Of a stretch of 64,000 nt of DNA, positions 32,142 through 45,800 are shown one piece after another. Location: positions 45,167-109,166 of the forward strand of contig UZAE01012015.1 in the NCBI GenBank assembly GCA_900617975.1. The letters run 5' to 3'. The notes under the pieces are model-generated. The model searched no databases and had not been told where the DNA came from. It saw only the letters and a program-made list of their open reading frames with translations. The stretch is from Rodentolepis nana. Its lineage: Eukaryota > Platyhelminthes > Cestoda > Cyclophyllidea > Hymenolepididae. A program made the translations under genes and the position numbers. Each line of letters begins with the position of its first letter. Positions within the stretch are counted from its first letter, which is position 1.

Positions 32142-33163
32142 CTGGGATCACCGATAGATAACGAAATGACGAGAAGAGTAAGACAGTGGCGAACATGGCT
32201 CATTGAGGGAAGGGTCGGAGATTGAGAGCTGAAGGGGGGGGGGGTGGTTGCAGCGGAGCATGTAGCCGTTTTCAGGGGATTATTTATAGTCCAACAGGAA
32301 TGGGCAAAATAAACATATGAGACGGATCCACTGATCGGGGGTGCACTGAGTTCTAACAACGCTTACTCAAACACCACAAATGGTTTAATGCGGCTAATTA
32401 AAAGAAATCACTTGTGGACGCATAGTGTTTTCCCAAGAAAACAACTTGTGATCACAGCAGGGGTTAGGCGCTTCAAGAACTCCTGTGGACTTAGTTATAG
32501 TATAAGCCGAATAAAATGTTAAAATTTGCAAAAACTTTAGGACACTTAGTCACTGCACTGGACTCTAAAGTTTGGAACATTTGCAATCACACAGGTTAGG
32601 TTTCTCTTGATTTTCCAAATTTAACTCCTATCTTCAATTGATCCCCTCTTACAGTGTTTGATGAATTCTTTCTACACATACACATGCTTAGATGTCTTTA
32701 CATAACCCAAATTGGTAAAGACTTATTTTATTCGATGCAAAAATTTACTACAAACATTAAGTTGTTAATCATGTTGCCCCTCAACCACTCCCATGTGAGC
32801 ATAATATTTCAAACAAGCCCTCTTAAAATAATCACTTTCGAGGCAGACTGTCTTCTGAATAGTTCGTATTACTCAATTTTTCCAAACACCAAATGGTGAT
32901 GATTTTTTCAGTGAAATGGGGGAAATATTTGGTTATTATGGTGGAAGTGCACACTCAGTCAAAATTACATACTACACAGATTACAAGAGGGATAAAGGTT
33001 AACTATATGTCAACGTTGGGCCAAATGGAGTTTCACTGGCGTCTGTCTGTCTCACTAATTTTAGCATAAAGTGCTGCAGTTTTTCATGTTAGGTGTTTGA
33101 AGATATTCCAGTCGGTTTAATTAGCCTCAGATTTTGTTTAGATTTTTGACACCTATTTAAAAA
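32142..33163. other. intergenic stretch, nothing recognised
   Basis: It holds an 11-base G run (32234-32244) in a locally GC-richer patch at 32.15-32.35 kb. I see no coding region. Confidence 0.5.
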
Positions 33164-33496
33164 TATTTATTTATATCAAATGGCAAGCTTTATGATAGTT
33201 ATCATTAAACCTTCAGTTGACTTCGGGCTTTACAGAGGGGAGGAACATCAAAGTCACAAAAAGGTAGAGGGAGGATGAGCAAAAGAGTGATTCACAGTCG
33301 TAAAAGAGACAGACAGATACAAAGGTTGAGAATAAAGGTAAGGTATGGTGAGTACTGTGGAAGTGCTCGAATATGACATATACTAGGGTCATGGTAGCTT
33401 GAAGTCAGAAGTCAACCGTCAGTTAATAGAATTTTTGCTATTTAAGTATGCGTTGCCCAGGGTGCACCATGAAGAGGTAAGTCTAACGCATACCCC
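33164..33496 (-). mobile_element. SINE-like element, copy 2
   Basis: A complete-looking copy of the same family. On the + strand it starts at an ATTTATTTA-type tail and ends ACGCATACCCC. No clear target duplication is left. Its tail-side half is almost identical to copy 3. Confidence 0.8.
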
Positions 33497-33910
33497 GCAC
33501 TGCACAACACAATTGTGTGTTTACTCATTGATTTCTTATCCCACTTTGCCTGTTTCCATTCCTCATTATCACTTGGGTTAAAGTTCGCATTATTTCCCAT
33601 ACGCACTATATTTAACTCATTACCTTGACTTAGTCAACACTATTGAGCATGCTTAAAACTTAAAAACATGTGAATGAAGTTGCCCTATCGAATCTTCAGT
33701 CTTGAATGAGTGGATAATAATGCCGAAGCTTAACGAATGTGAAAAGAGTATTAACGGATAAAGGTGATTTATAAAGCTTTATCATTTTCTTTTAATTACA
33801 ACTTTCAACGTATCCCATCTTTATGGATTTGTTATTCAAGCCCCACTTATTTTTACCCACTACATATTTATATCAAAAAAAATCGTTCTGATCATTTGCT
33901 TCTACAAATA

Positions 33911-34211
33911 GTTATTTATATCAAATTGCAAGCTTTATGATAGTTATCATTAAACCTTCAGTTGACTTCGGGCTTTACAGAGGGGAGGAACATCAAAGTC
34001 ACAAAAAGGTAGAGGGAGGATGAGCAAAAGAGTGATTCACAGTCGTAAAAGAGACAGACAGATACAAAGGTTGAGAATAAAGGTAAGATGAGTACTGTGA
34101 AAGTGAATTTGGTGGAACATAACGTACAGTGGGGTCATGCTAGTTTGTAGTCAGAAGTCAACTGCCGGTTTATAGACTTTTTTGCTATATGAGTATACGC
34201 TAGACAGGGTG
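33911..34211 (-). mobile_element. SINE-like element, copy 3, head truncated
   Basis: Same family and orientation as copy 2, about 740 bp away. The head (right end on the + strand) stops at AGACAGGGTGA, so it is truncated or diverged. From 33921 to 34087 it matches 33176-33342 with a single difference in 167 bases. Beyond that the two copies differ much more. Confidence 0.8.
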
Positions 34212-36718
34212 ACAGTTAATGATAAATACTGAATAAATAAACAAAGCAGTCATGAATGTTGGTGGCAGAAATTAAATGTTTTGGTATTATTTCCTTAGCA
34301 GAGGAAATTTATTGGTGTGTGAAGAAATTATAGCTAGTTCTCCTATCAACAATACAGCCTGTGGAATATTTTAGGTTAGTTTTGGAATAGACCCTGGTTT
34401 TAGGATTTAATCCCATTGAAAATCGCCCATAGCTAGTATGGTAATTGATAATTGCTTATAACTGTATTGGTAAGCAGATTGATATGGTTCAATAAGACCG
34501 ATTTTAAACTTACAATCTTTCTTTTGTTATAAAAATAAATAAAATTTAAAATTCATAATAATGGCATTAATGAAAATAAAACAAAGTTTGAATCCACCTT
34601 TAGTAAAAACATTTGCATTATTGAAAGCAATACACCCTACTACGTAAAACATGGTTGCATGAAAGATACCATCAAATCAATGTTTTCACCGAACAGAAGA
34701 ATACACGGGGACAATACGCCTTCTTAAAAGAATCGCATAAACACCTCCGTACTTTTATGCAGAAGATCTGGTCCTTCATGGTCGAGTCGAAGTGAATTCA
34801 AGTGATAAAACTGATTATCATAACTCAATCGACCGTTCATATGTACGTGATTTTGTGGACAAGAATTTGATCGGGAATCCCGAAATTGATAAGGAAATTT
34901 GGTTTTTAAATAATCGAATCATCCACTAGATCCATATTGCACACAATGAATCCAAAGGTTAAAACAACTAAGACCCCGTTATCATGTATTTACTCTCCAA
35001 AATCTGCTAGATCCCATCAGCTGATGAACTCACTTAACTCATTTTAATTGCCCTCATACAATGCAGAATGTCAAATATTTCCTCCAACGCTAATGATCAA
35101 CACCAATCTACACTACATTTTAAAATTAATAAAATCTCTACTGACTTTGTAGTGTGAAAAACCTAGAATGCTTTTAAAAATACTCAAAACAGGCAAAAAA
35201 TACTTGAGTTACTGAATCTTTAAGGCTCTTATTCACAACAAATTATCTGTGGAATAAGATTGCAGGGTGGCTGTCATTTTGCATACTTGATTGGAGTTTG
35301 GGGTAACGCTTTCCATTTTTTTGGATGACAAAAGGCTTGCCACATTTCCTCAAAGTAAATATTTTCAACAAATTGTCCCATGCTAAGCATTGTATGAGAT
35401 AGGAGGAACATTTTCGTTCAAAATAGCAATTGCAAAATTGATACTTATAAATTTTGCTTATTGTCAATTATTGCGCAGTATTTTAACAAACTAAATGTCT
35501 CCACCAATCAAAGCAGCCTTGCTAACCGTAGTTGAACGAGAAAAGCCCTCAGTTAAGATGACAGAGCAACTGATAGAACTTCGAAACCCAGTCTCTTATT
35601 GGGTCATTCAGAAGGGTCAACATCTGCTCAGGTTAAAATAGATCATATTTGTGGGAACTTTTGAATTAGAATATTTAAAATGGGGAGATGACTCTAAATA
35701 AATGAATTTTTCATCTTGCTCTTACTCTGACTGATAGAAGATTGTTAAATTGAATCCAAAATTTTACAATTTTGAAGTACGTGTGGCGTCAAAAGTTAAG
35801 CTAATCAAAAATATATTGTTAGTAAATAAATACATATTGACTTGATCTGTTTCTAGTTCGTATTAATAAGAAAATCTAAGTTCATGAGTGTAAGTAATAT
35901 TAACAAATAATGAAATCCTAATTGCCTGGGGTAAGCATTAGAACTTCGATGTAATCAAAAAACAATATAGATTTTAATGAGGTTGATAAATCCTGTGAAC
36001 TCAGTTATTTTTTGGGGTAACAGTCATTGGATAAGGGCACTATCAACAGCAGACAACCACGGTCATCAGGTAAGAATAAAATTAAGAGGGGATTGAAATA
36101 GAATATCAATATGTATATGAATAGAAATTGAATTTCAATAGTGTTAGATCGAGATTGTCGAAGCTCTGGAGATTGGAAGAAGAACGAGGACGAAATAAGG
36201 AGAAGATTGAGTGAGAACTCAGCGTTTGTACCACGAATCTTAAAATCAATTTGAGAGCAAAGACCTGAAGGGGAAAAATGATATCCAGTTATCGTTATTT
36301 TGCTATCATTGATTACATCCTGTTCAAATATGCATAACGATGTAAAAATACATTCTGATATAACAAACATTTCAATCAACTCATTGTCCCATAAATAACT
36401 TCAGGAAACACTCAATTAACTATCCCGAGTAATTAGGCTATATCAATTTTTCTTATTGAAATAACTGTCTAGATGATGTCAGTTTGCTGGTAGAAATAAA
36501 TCATGACAATTAAAATTGCGCAGTTCGGGATCGTAAATAAGTCGCGCATCTAATGCTCGCCTGATATGACTAATGTTTAGGAGAGAGGGGGATTGGTTGT
36601 GTGAGGGGGGGGGGGTTTGATTTTAATACTTTTCATGGCAAAGTAACTTGATGTACTTAACTTGACTCTAGTTAACAAATAGAATATTAGTCTACTCTAA
36701 AAACGATTTATTTACCAG
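34212..36718. other. intergenic stretch, nothing recognised
   Basis: AT-rich and without a supported gene. A G run of 11 lies at 36605-36615. Confidence 0.5.
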
Positions 36719-37256
36719 ATAACTGAGTTATTTTTATCAAGTGGCAGACTTTATGATAGTCATCACTTGCTCTTTAGTTGACTCCGGGCTTTAGAGAGGA
36801 AAGGAATATCAATGTGGCAGAAAGTGGAGAGAGGGAACAGAAGAGTGATTCACAGATGTACCGAGAGGGGGACAGAATAATGATTCACAGACGTAAAAGA
36901 GCAAGATGGGGGACAGAATAATGATTCACAGACGTAAAAGAGAAGGGGAGGGGGGACAGAATAATGATTCACAGACGTAAAAGAGACAGAGCAGACACAA
37001 AGGTAGAAAAAAGGTGAGTTGAATACTGTGGAAGGGTTGGGAACAGAAGAGTGATTCACAGATGTAAAAGAGACAGACAAAAAGGTAGAGAAAAAGGTGA
37101 AGTGAGTACTGCGTAAGTGGTGGTATATGACATACAGTGGGGCCATTGTAGCTTGAAGATAACTGACGGTTTATAGACTTTAGCCGTATGGGTATCCATT
37201 GCCCAGTGTGCACCGCGTGAAGGAAATTCTGACGCGCACCCAATAACTGAATTATT
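36719..37256 (-). mobile_element. SINE-like element, copy 4, expanded by internal tandem repeats
   Basis: The body is 36733-37242, 510 bp instead of about 320. It is flanked by a 14-bp duplication ATAACTGARTTATT with one mismatch (36719-36732 and 37243-37256). Five copies of a block around GATTCACAGAYGTA occur inside. The three middle ones (36865-36985) are near-identical units of about 42-45 bp starting GGGGGACAGAATAATGATTC. Open frames on the minus strand here come from this repeat and are not genes. Confidence 0.85.
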
Positions 37257-40200
37257 AATAAGAATAAAAAGCAAAACGCCGATTTGGGGTTCACGATGGA
37301 TGGAAAGCCTATCGAGTCAGTAAGTGGACTTGTCAACAATAAGTCATTTTCACTGATATCTAAATGCTGCTTTAGCAAGCCTTAAATGAAGAGAAGAAGA
37401 ATTTTTTAAACCCCACATTCAAATGGTTAATTGGAATCAATGGTTACTTAATTTTCCATTGTCATTCACTGCCAGTCGCAAACAGCTTTGCACATGTTAA
37501 CTTGTACAGGAGAATGTATCTACACATTGGGATTAGTAGAGCGGTCCATATGGGCAGGAAAAAGCATTGAGTCGAGTGGTGATATACATGGAGCGTTTTC
37601 AACGTCTCACAACACTTTATTTTCAGCTTCATCCTATTGTTAGCCTTTCTTAAGGCATAACGATCATTTGATTAATTGGCTTGTCAGTCAGTCATTGAAG
37701 TCTAAAGATGTAATAATAAATGCCCAAATACCCCTTTTATCAAACAATTAATAAAGAAAAAATGCTCATAGAGAAAGAATAAATAATCTGTTTTTGTTTC
37801 TAAATTGTGTAGTCAATGAGAGAAGCGATTTTTGAAATTCACTTGCCTGACTTAAGTCCCATCGGATTAAGCTGACATAGATAAATGAACCTCACTTTGA
37901 ATCAATTACTTACTCCGTTAATTAAATCCGTTTCTGTGTATTATGAAAATTAAACAGACAATAAATTTCTAATGAACTTTTTCGAACTCATTAAATTTAT
38001 TGTTTAGAATTCTTATTTAAGCACTTTTGATTAATGTAAAAATTAAAAATTTAAGGTGACTAGAACTATTATTTACGTACTCGTAAACGGAGAAAAATCG
38101 AATAAAAATAAGCACTTAGGTATTTATTGCCATGGCGCATTGTAAACTGAACCATTTGGAAGTTTCAATGCCTAGGTTTTTTCAACAAATAAGGCTTAAT
38201 TTGTGCCCGAACATTAATCACTTTGTCTGAATACTTAATCAAGGGGATTAATGTTTTGAAGAGAATATTTTACAATTTGACTATTGGTTATTTTGAAAAG
38301 CTTTAGCTGGGAGATCTCCGAGCTCATTATTATTTGGTACGATTGAGAGACTTGTTATATCTTCTTGGCTCCTTCTAGTTTTCCCAATGTAAACACGTTG
38401 AACTAGTTAAATAGATATATTGAAAATAAAGTAATTATTTTTTTTCTTATGGAGGTGGCATAAAACGGAATAAATTTGGAAAAACAGGCAGATTCGTCTT
38501 TCTTTTTAATGGACTTTAATTCAAATTTTTAGCCTTTGTATGTGTTTAAATTGGCAGCAATATTGGATCGAGAAGATGGCTTTGACTCCAACTATTTGAT
38601 GTGTAGAAATTATTTAATTCTTAGCAAAATTTGGCCGTTTATTTAATAATTAAGTTTGCAATAGAATTTTCAAATTAATACAACTGAAATGACAATCGTA
38701 ATTAAAATTTCAAACTTAAAATGATATAGAATCGAGTGGCACAGTTCTAAATATTAATTTTAAATGGCATCTAGTATCAATCTTTCTCTTAATAAAGTAA
38801 GCATTCTTTGCATATTTTAAACTCTAACACTAATTTATGCTTGCATCTCAGTTCTGATCAATCTGAAGTTATTTACAACTAGTTTGTTAGAAAATTAATC
38901 AAAACCATTAGACACTTTTCTTGTGTTTCACTGTTCCAATGAATGCAGTTTTATTCGGAGACAGTCTTTGGGGTGTAAATAAGCTGTGTTTTCCATTCGT
39001 TGAAACATGCTCTAAAATTAATTTTACACAATTTAAGAGATAGCTTAACTGATGCTTTTCATATCATTCAACGCGATATTACAGTTTCTCATAATTGGGA
39101 AATAAGTATAACCTGCTACAAATAAGGAATATGCAATAAATGCTGGGATCGATTTCATGATATCACGGAGTTCAACTTCAGGTGAGTTTTGGATTTGGGC
39201 GGTACCCAATTTGCTTAAATGGAAGCTCTCATTCAAAGACAAGTTGTGGCACACCTTCTATTTTCCACCATATTGAATACTCATTGATAAGTTGTTAATG
39301 AAAGTTGTGAAAAATGATTTATCCTTCATGATGGATTAAGGCCAGTTCATGGTAATAGTTATGTGTTCGTTATTTTCGAAATAAATTAAATACAAATATC
39401 CATATTTAAAACAAATCGAATTTTTGGATATTATCGGGTAACGAGGTAGGAATTAGAAAATCAATCAAGCAGGTGAATGTTATTATTATTATTATTATCA
39501 TCATCTATGCACTTTCAGAATTGCCTTCCTGTTTCCGTTTGTAAGTATAAATCAAGTAAGCGATAAAAGTTGATAGATATTTTAGCGCTTTCAACTTCCT
39601 TTCTGTCTAATTAAATATTGGAGCTTTTAAAATACCTCGTAGATGATAAAAAAATTCACAAAAACTCGCAAAGTTTTCAGTAATTACATCACTACAAGAA
39701 TACGGCCAAATTATCTTCTGAAAATTTATACCAATGAGTTGTTGTTAGTCGCAAAATTATTTGAAAAGAATGTGCAAGTAATATAAATACGCTTAGGTTT
39801 AGAAAGAATTCTTTGTGATTTGTCGACATTTCATGGCAAGAAAATCCTTTTTGTCAATGTGATAACAAAGAACTGATAAATCGAATTCTCGAAATTCTGT
39901 AAACAGCCTACAAATCTACCACTTTGGACGAGATGCATCGATTTTTTCCACTTTCCTTCATCACAATTTTAAACAGTTACAGAATTTAGAAAATATAGGA
40001 TGCGATTTCTGCATATATTTGCCTGTCTGCTAAACTATAACCGTATTCATTTCGGTTGCTTACATATTAAAATGCCAGATAAATTTTGAACGGGTGATTG
40101 AATTTGAAAATATTAGGTGAAAAATGATATAAATAGTTAATATCAAGTGGATGCATACTTGTTGATAAAATGTGAATAGCGAAATTGGTAAAATAAGTAG

Positions 40201-41631
40201 TCTTGAGAAACTAAGTCACTGTAATGACATTCTAAATCACCAGCAGAAATCCAAAAACTCGAATTAACAAAAGATGAAGAAAGGGATAACGGAGATAGAC
40301 GTAAATGAGCCTCTAATAAATCCAGGACGTGAAAGATTTTAGATTGCTGAAGTATAGGAGTCCTTTTCATCCGCATAAAACTGAAGTTTTGCTGTGAACA
40401 TAATTAAGCTGTACAGGGGGAGTTACTTAAATTTTGAATAGTTAGTTAAGCCTCATTGATTCATTTGGATCGTTTAATAGGCTTTCTCTTGAGCAAACTT
40501 GCCACAAAAACAACCTCTATCACTTCCAAGGTAGCTAGAACACAGGAGGTATAATGTTTAGGAAATTTGTCAGAAAATAGGCTATCTGTTAACATGTATA
40601 GTCATTAAACGCAATCAATGCTAAAATCAGTTGCGTAAAATTGAACGCTGATCGGTCGGGAAATCCTTGTATGCAAGTTTACACATTCAGGAATATTCTA
40701 GAGACCTCCTTTAATCAGCTTTAGCGGTGTTACACGCCCTACAGAATTAATCTTGCACTGATTAAAATAAACTACTTGAGAAAAGACGTTGGCTCTACGG
40801 CGAACTTAAGGTCACCACAGGATTAAGCGCTCCTTGAGGTCAAGATAATTAGGCTTCAGAGATTAGTGCTTACCAAGATAAAAATTTTACAAGTACATGA
40901 GGGCTCAGTCGTCAAGCTCACTAGAGTTAACCCAAAATGAACCCTTCAAATTAGCTGCTCAGAAGTTGAATTGCAAACAATTATTTTTCCGAGGAATATA
41001 TTTCAGTTGACACTATTACACTTGCAACCAAAAAGTGCTTGTCCCTCATGCTTATAGAGTACCAAATGCATTTAAATACTCGCAGACCAGGGTTGCCTTA
41101 AACTTATTTATAGGCGTTTAGTTTGAGCAAATTTAACCACAAGTCAGCGAAATTTGCGAATATTTTTCTAAATCGATTCCTGGTTAAATGCGCAAAAAAG
41201 TTGTTATTGTTATTATTAATTCTAAAAAAACTACTTATAATGTCAAAATAAATTCTCTAAGGACATTTTTTATCGCAATTTAACAAGCGGTTCTAATATA
41301 TAAATATAAAAATAAATAAATATATATTACACTAATATTTTACAGCTTAATAAGATTCGACGGTCTTTTGCGTCATCTGACCTGAGATTTCATTGTATTT
41401 GGTCTGTAACTAGTAGTTATATTATTTGCAAGTAAATGTTGACTTAAATAGAGATAAATGACTATGATCAAAACATGAATGTTCTCTTATTTTAAGAAGA
41501 CCACCATGTAGGCAAAAAGAATTTCAAAAACACATATTCCAATTAAGGCTTGTTTTACTTTGAAGAGAATACAACGAATGTGTAAGATGGCCTTTTTACT
41601 AGGATGGATTTGATCGCTCATGTTGTTGTTT
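37257..41631. other. intergenic stretch, no supported gene
   Basis: AT-rich. An (ATT)n microsatellite lies at 39480-39498. A weak coding-like fragment lies on the minus strand at 39045-39257. A minus ORF at 40143-40376 has an ATG but no recognisable motif. Confidence 0.5.
39045..39257 (-). other. possible terminal coding exon, unknown product
   Basis: It is open on the minus strand from an acceptor-like GAAAATAG at 39258 to TAA at 39045. The composition is protein-like (SFHLSKLGTAQIQNSPEV, then a hydrophobic FIAYSLFVAGYTYF). No ATG, no family and no upstream exon was found. Confidence 0.15.
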
Positions 41632-42806
41632 CTAGCATTCTGCTTCTTTCATAGCCGTCGACAGTGTTCCTTGCAGTTCTAATGGCCTTGAATCATTTTG
41701 GTTAGCAGGCGAGGACAGGTTTAAGCTGGACATTCGTGTACTAATGTCAGCTTCCATATTGTCGCCAGAGACCTTCTAAATAATAAAATGTTTGTAACTA
41801 TTGAGTTAGGACCAAATGCACATCTGATAATTCACGGAAACCAAAGCCTAGGGAAAACTCATGATACTGATATTCATCATCATGCAGAATAGAGTTATTT
41901 TAATAATGAATTCTCCCGAGTTGTCTTCCATGAACCGCCAACTTTTTCTTCCACCGTATTTCAGGCGGACCTAAATCTATACATAACATCAGCCATTATA
42001 TGTCAGATCTTTCAAGGCGAAAGCATGTGGGTGAATAAATGAAAGATGATATCATATCAATTTCCCGAAATACATTTTAATCACACCCTTGCAAACACCT
42101 TGCATTTTTAGCGTTCGGTCATAGTGAAATGCCTCCCTGTTAACACGAACTAAATTCCCGCCCATTCAAAATTCCATACCAGGATGCACATTTCGAATCT
42201 ACTCACATAGCGCTGTCCTGTTTGTTCTAAAAGGATACTCACTCAAGGGGTTCATATAATCTGTTTTTTGTACTTTCATACTTTTACCCTCCTCCCCCTC
42301 CAAATCCTGACATTCATATGTGGAAATTGTTGCCCATTGCTAGCAGTCATCAATTGGATGGGATTTTAGCAACTGATGACCGTGGATCCAAAAATAAGGG
42401 TTCGTTAGTGGTCGTTCACAAACCTCAGTAAAAACATCATAGCAATAGTGGAGAGCATATTTTAAGGATTTTCAAATATCAACATGAAAAACCATTGTAA
42501 TTCTAGCGAAGTAAATCTTACCGGAGACCGTTGACAAGCAAGGTTTTCGCCTTTAAATTGCCTGAGAAATGAGTAGGCATCATAGGCCTTGGTTGGATTA
42601 AACATATTCCCGTTTTCATCGCATAGGCCAACTTCAATAATCGGAGAGTAAGCAAAACAGTCCTGCCCGGGGCAAACGAACAGTATTTCTTCCGAATAGG
42701 CGAATTCCAACCAATCGTACATGCAATCAACATGAAATCGATGCGAACATCCACGAACAAAAGTAATTCGGGGTCCTAGTGGTCGAAGACATAGTTCACA
42801 CTTCAT
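41632..42806 (-). CDS. RING-H2-like zinc finger protein, two exons, 142 aa
   Basis: A likely E3 ubiquitin ligase or other RING scaffold; the exact family is unknown. Exon 1 is 42806-42522 and exon 2 is 41775-41632. The 746-nt intron has donor CCG|GTAAGA and acceptor TTATTTAG, both in phase 0. The ATG is in a good context with an in-frame stop upstream. Metal ligands: C3, C6, C20, H22, H25, C28, C45, C50 (CELC; GCSHRFHVDC; CPGQDC). The first six follow the RING-H2 pattern exactly, and W32 sits where RING-H2 fingers often have it. The last pair is C-x4-C, not the usual C-x2-C. Exon 2 is a low-complexity, Ser/Asn-rich tail ending TAMKEAEC. The RING occupies about one third of a very short protein. 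No poly(A) signal is seen close by. It could be a partial duplicate of a larger gene. Confidence 0.72.
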
Positions 42807-45800
42807 TTGAGGAGTAATAGTTTACACTTTAAATTCAATGAGTGTAGAATATAGAGCTTTATTTTAAAGTGAGTGAGCAACATTTTCAAGTACAGTTCAA
42901 GTTTAAATTCAAATTAAAATATGATTGAAATCAGCAAACGCAAATCACTTTGAGCGTAATAAACAGATCTACTATTTGTGTAACAAGGTTATGCTTGATT
43001 TAACTATCCGTACATGGTTATAAACAGCCACAATGAATGACTACAGAAATTAAGATTTTTGAATCAAAGTTTAGATGTCTAGCGGAAAACTCGTTCAAAA
43101 TTAATTATTCATTGAAAGGAAAAGATGGACATGAAAAACATGGCTTGTTTGATACTAACAGCAGCACAGATATGAGTTGGTTCATTTCTGCTTTGGTTGG
43201 CGTTGGCATTTCCTGAGATGTTTGTCGTTAATTTTCTCGCACGGTCAAAGATAGTAAATCAAATCTAAATTGACCACCGCTCTGTTTACTTCTACCCCAA
43301 AGTTACTGTTTGGGTCCTCTTAAATATGTTAATAAAATGCGTAAATAATTCAACAGTCGAGTGTATAGTTCACTTTGCCGTCTTCTCGATGCATCAAAGC
43401 TCACGTTACCATGGTTCTTGGGCCAATATCTAGCTTTACTCAATACAAACAGGGACATTCACGGTATTAGGCTACCAAATGTGATAACTTACTGGCGCAC
43501 ACTTTTAACTACTGCAGGTTGCTAACGTATCGCTTAAAGTTTCCCCAAGTTGGAAGACTGGAGATAAATTGAGCACGGTTTATTGGGTTAGTTACACGAG
43601 GGACCGGATTTTTGGAGTTAGTCTGGCACGGTTTAAGATGCAGCATGAAACCGGGATTATATTCCAATAGGTACGCTATACTTTATACATTGCTGAGATG
43701 CCTTTTAAGAAAGTGTGGTTTATGTGGTAGAGCGCGCTTCTTAGCAAACGAAATTGAGGCCTATCCTTGAAAAAAATTTCCATATAGATTCGTCACCACT
43801 TAATATATACCTGTACTTCCATATTATTTATTGTTTCCTATAGTTTTGAATACCTGTAGTGAAATAAGGCTACGATTAATCATTGGAATCATTGAGTTCT
43901 CCGAGAACAAATAGTAAAGATACAGTAGAGACTCCTCTCAAATCCCACATGGCAATAGTGGGAGGGATGAAGGGGGGAGGGGAATTCAGCGCTTTAATAA
44001 TGCCATCATAAACACACTAAAATTATATCTAGATTTAAATTATTAACCCTTAGATTGACGATCAAATTAATCGGTTTTAAGTGGTCCAAGAAGTGTGAAG
44101 ACTTTGTGTACCGATTGTTAAAATGCAAAATAGGGCAAACAAATAAGAATTTGACCATTTAAAAACAAATTCCACCCCAATCCCATAGGACAGTTTATGC
44201 GAAATCGTTTTCAAAGTGCAGGGAGAAAGATGATTCTGGACCGAGAGGACAAGGACACATTTCGCATATAGTTAGCACTTATCTTCAACCTTTAGACGAT
44301 GTTATTAAAGTGGACATATTACATCTGTCACGCTTATTTAAGTATTAATTAGAAATTTAATTTGAAACAGCCTTGTTATCCAGGAAGGGAAAAATCGAAC
44401 TGCAATATGTCTATGGGTTTCTACCACCTACTCATGTCTTTAAGAGGACACAACATTAACGCTCTTCCTGAGTGAAACATTCAGTGGAATCAATTGATCG
44501 ACAGATGTTAAATAATGCGGACATTAAAACACTGAAAGTAGGACATCAAGTCAATAAAATTAAAATTTGAAGCAGCCCACTATTGTAAATTATAATAAAC
44601 ACATTATTCTATGGTAATAAATACAATGTTTCTGGAAAGTAACTTGAGATGAAGGAAATACCAATTTAGCGTCTAGTCGAGAGCGATGTAAACTTTATAG
44701 GACACCAATGAGTGGAATTTAAGATTGAAAGGGGTGCAAATTGGTATTTAACAAAAATGAGACGCAAAAGAGGGCGAAAGGAGGGGGAGACTTATAAAAT
44801 CGATTATTTACATTCTGCATTGTGAATTTGTTGTTGTTGTGTGTGTGCGTGGGTGGGTGGAGATTGCCCATGGGAAAAGAGAGTAGCCACGAGGGGACAC
44901 TCGATAGTCTGCAACTTCGAATAGCCACTTCAGTAACAAATGCAGTGATTTGAGGGAGATAAAAAATATTTACAGGTTTAAGTTAATCCTCTTCTACCTA
45001 TTCGGATGCTATTATACGCTTAAAACTTGGCAGTGAAACAGGTATTAATAAATCTCAATAAATGCCATTCATTGCCAGAAATCTTAAGATCTGTCTATCT
45101 TTTCCCCCCAAGGGTATTATAAAAACCAACGCTTCTTCTTCCTATGTATATATGTCTAAAAGGAAAATTGGGAAGTACTTTGAAGGATGAATTTCTAAGC
45201 GTAATAGGCAAGTTGCAAGAATCCTGCCTGTCACTTAGGCATTGGCTCCAACATGTTACAGTATAATATGAGGAAACATTTTAGTGGCCGCAAAAATAGT
45301 AAAGAGGGGACTATTTTTAGCAAAATATTCAAGTATGGTAACCTCTGCCTCGATTTTGAAACAAAAAAATTTAATCAGAAAAGATTTGCTCTTTGACTCG
45401 AAGTTAAAAGTGGGAAAAACTTTACATTATTGCTGAAAGCGTTCTTAATTGAACTTGTTTGATATTTTAAAGAACAATAGCGCAAAGTTTGCTACGTAAT
45501 GCATAAATTTACTCAAATCCAAGAGTCACATTAATTTTTATTTTTTAAATTTCAAAAGTTTACTTTGGCGTACAATTTTTTGGCATCCTTCGATCTGTGC
45601 GATAACACTATAATATGCGAGTCGCATTTTAAGACTACTTTTGAGTATAGCGTTTATACGACTCACAATATTTGCATAAAAAATTATTTTAATTTAAAGG
45701 CAACTAGCATTATGCTTCACGTAGCTTTTAAATATTATGGTGATTTTTATATCCTTTCATTGCACCACTTGCTCAAGTCAAGCTTTATTGTTTGATCTAG

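Noticed and set aside
36865..36985. CRISPR-like array of near-identical units
   Set aside because: There are no unique spacers; the units are head-to-tail copies within a SINE in an animal genome.
36850..37378. Overlapping minus ORFs of 98 and 150 codons with repeated Phe-Thr-Ser-Val-Asn-His blocks
   Set aside because: The repeats are translations of the tandem units in SINE copy 4.
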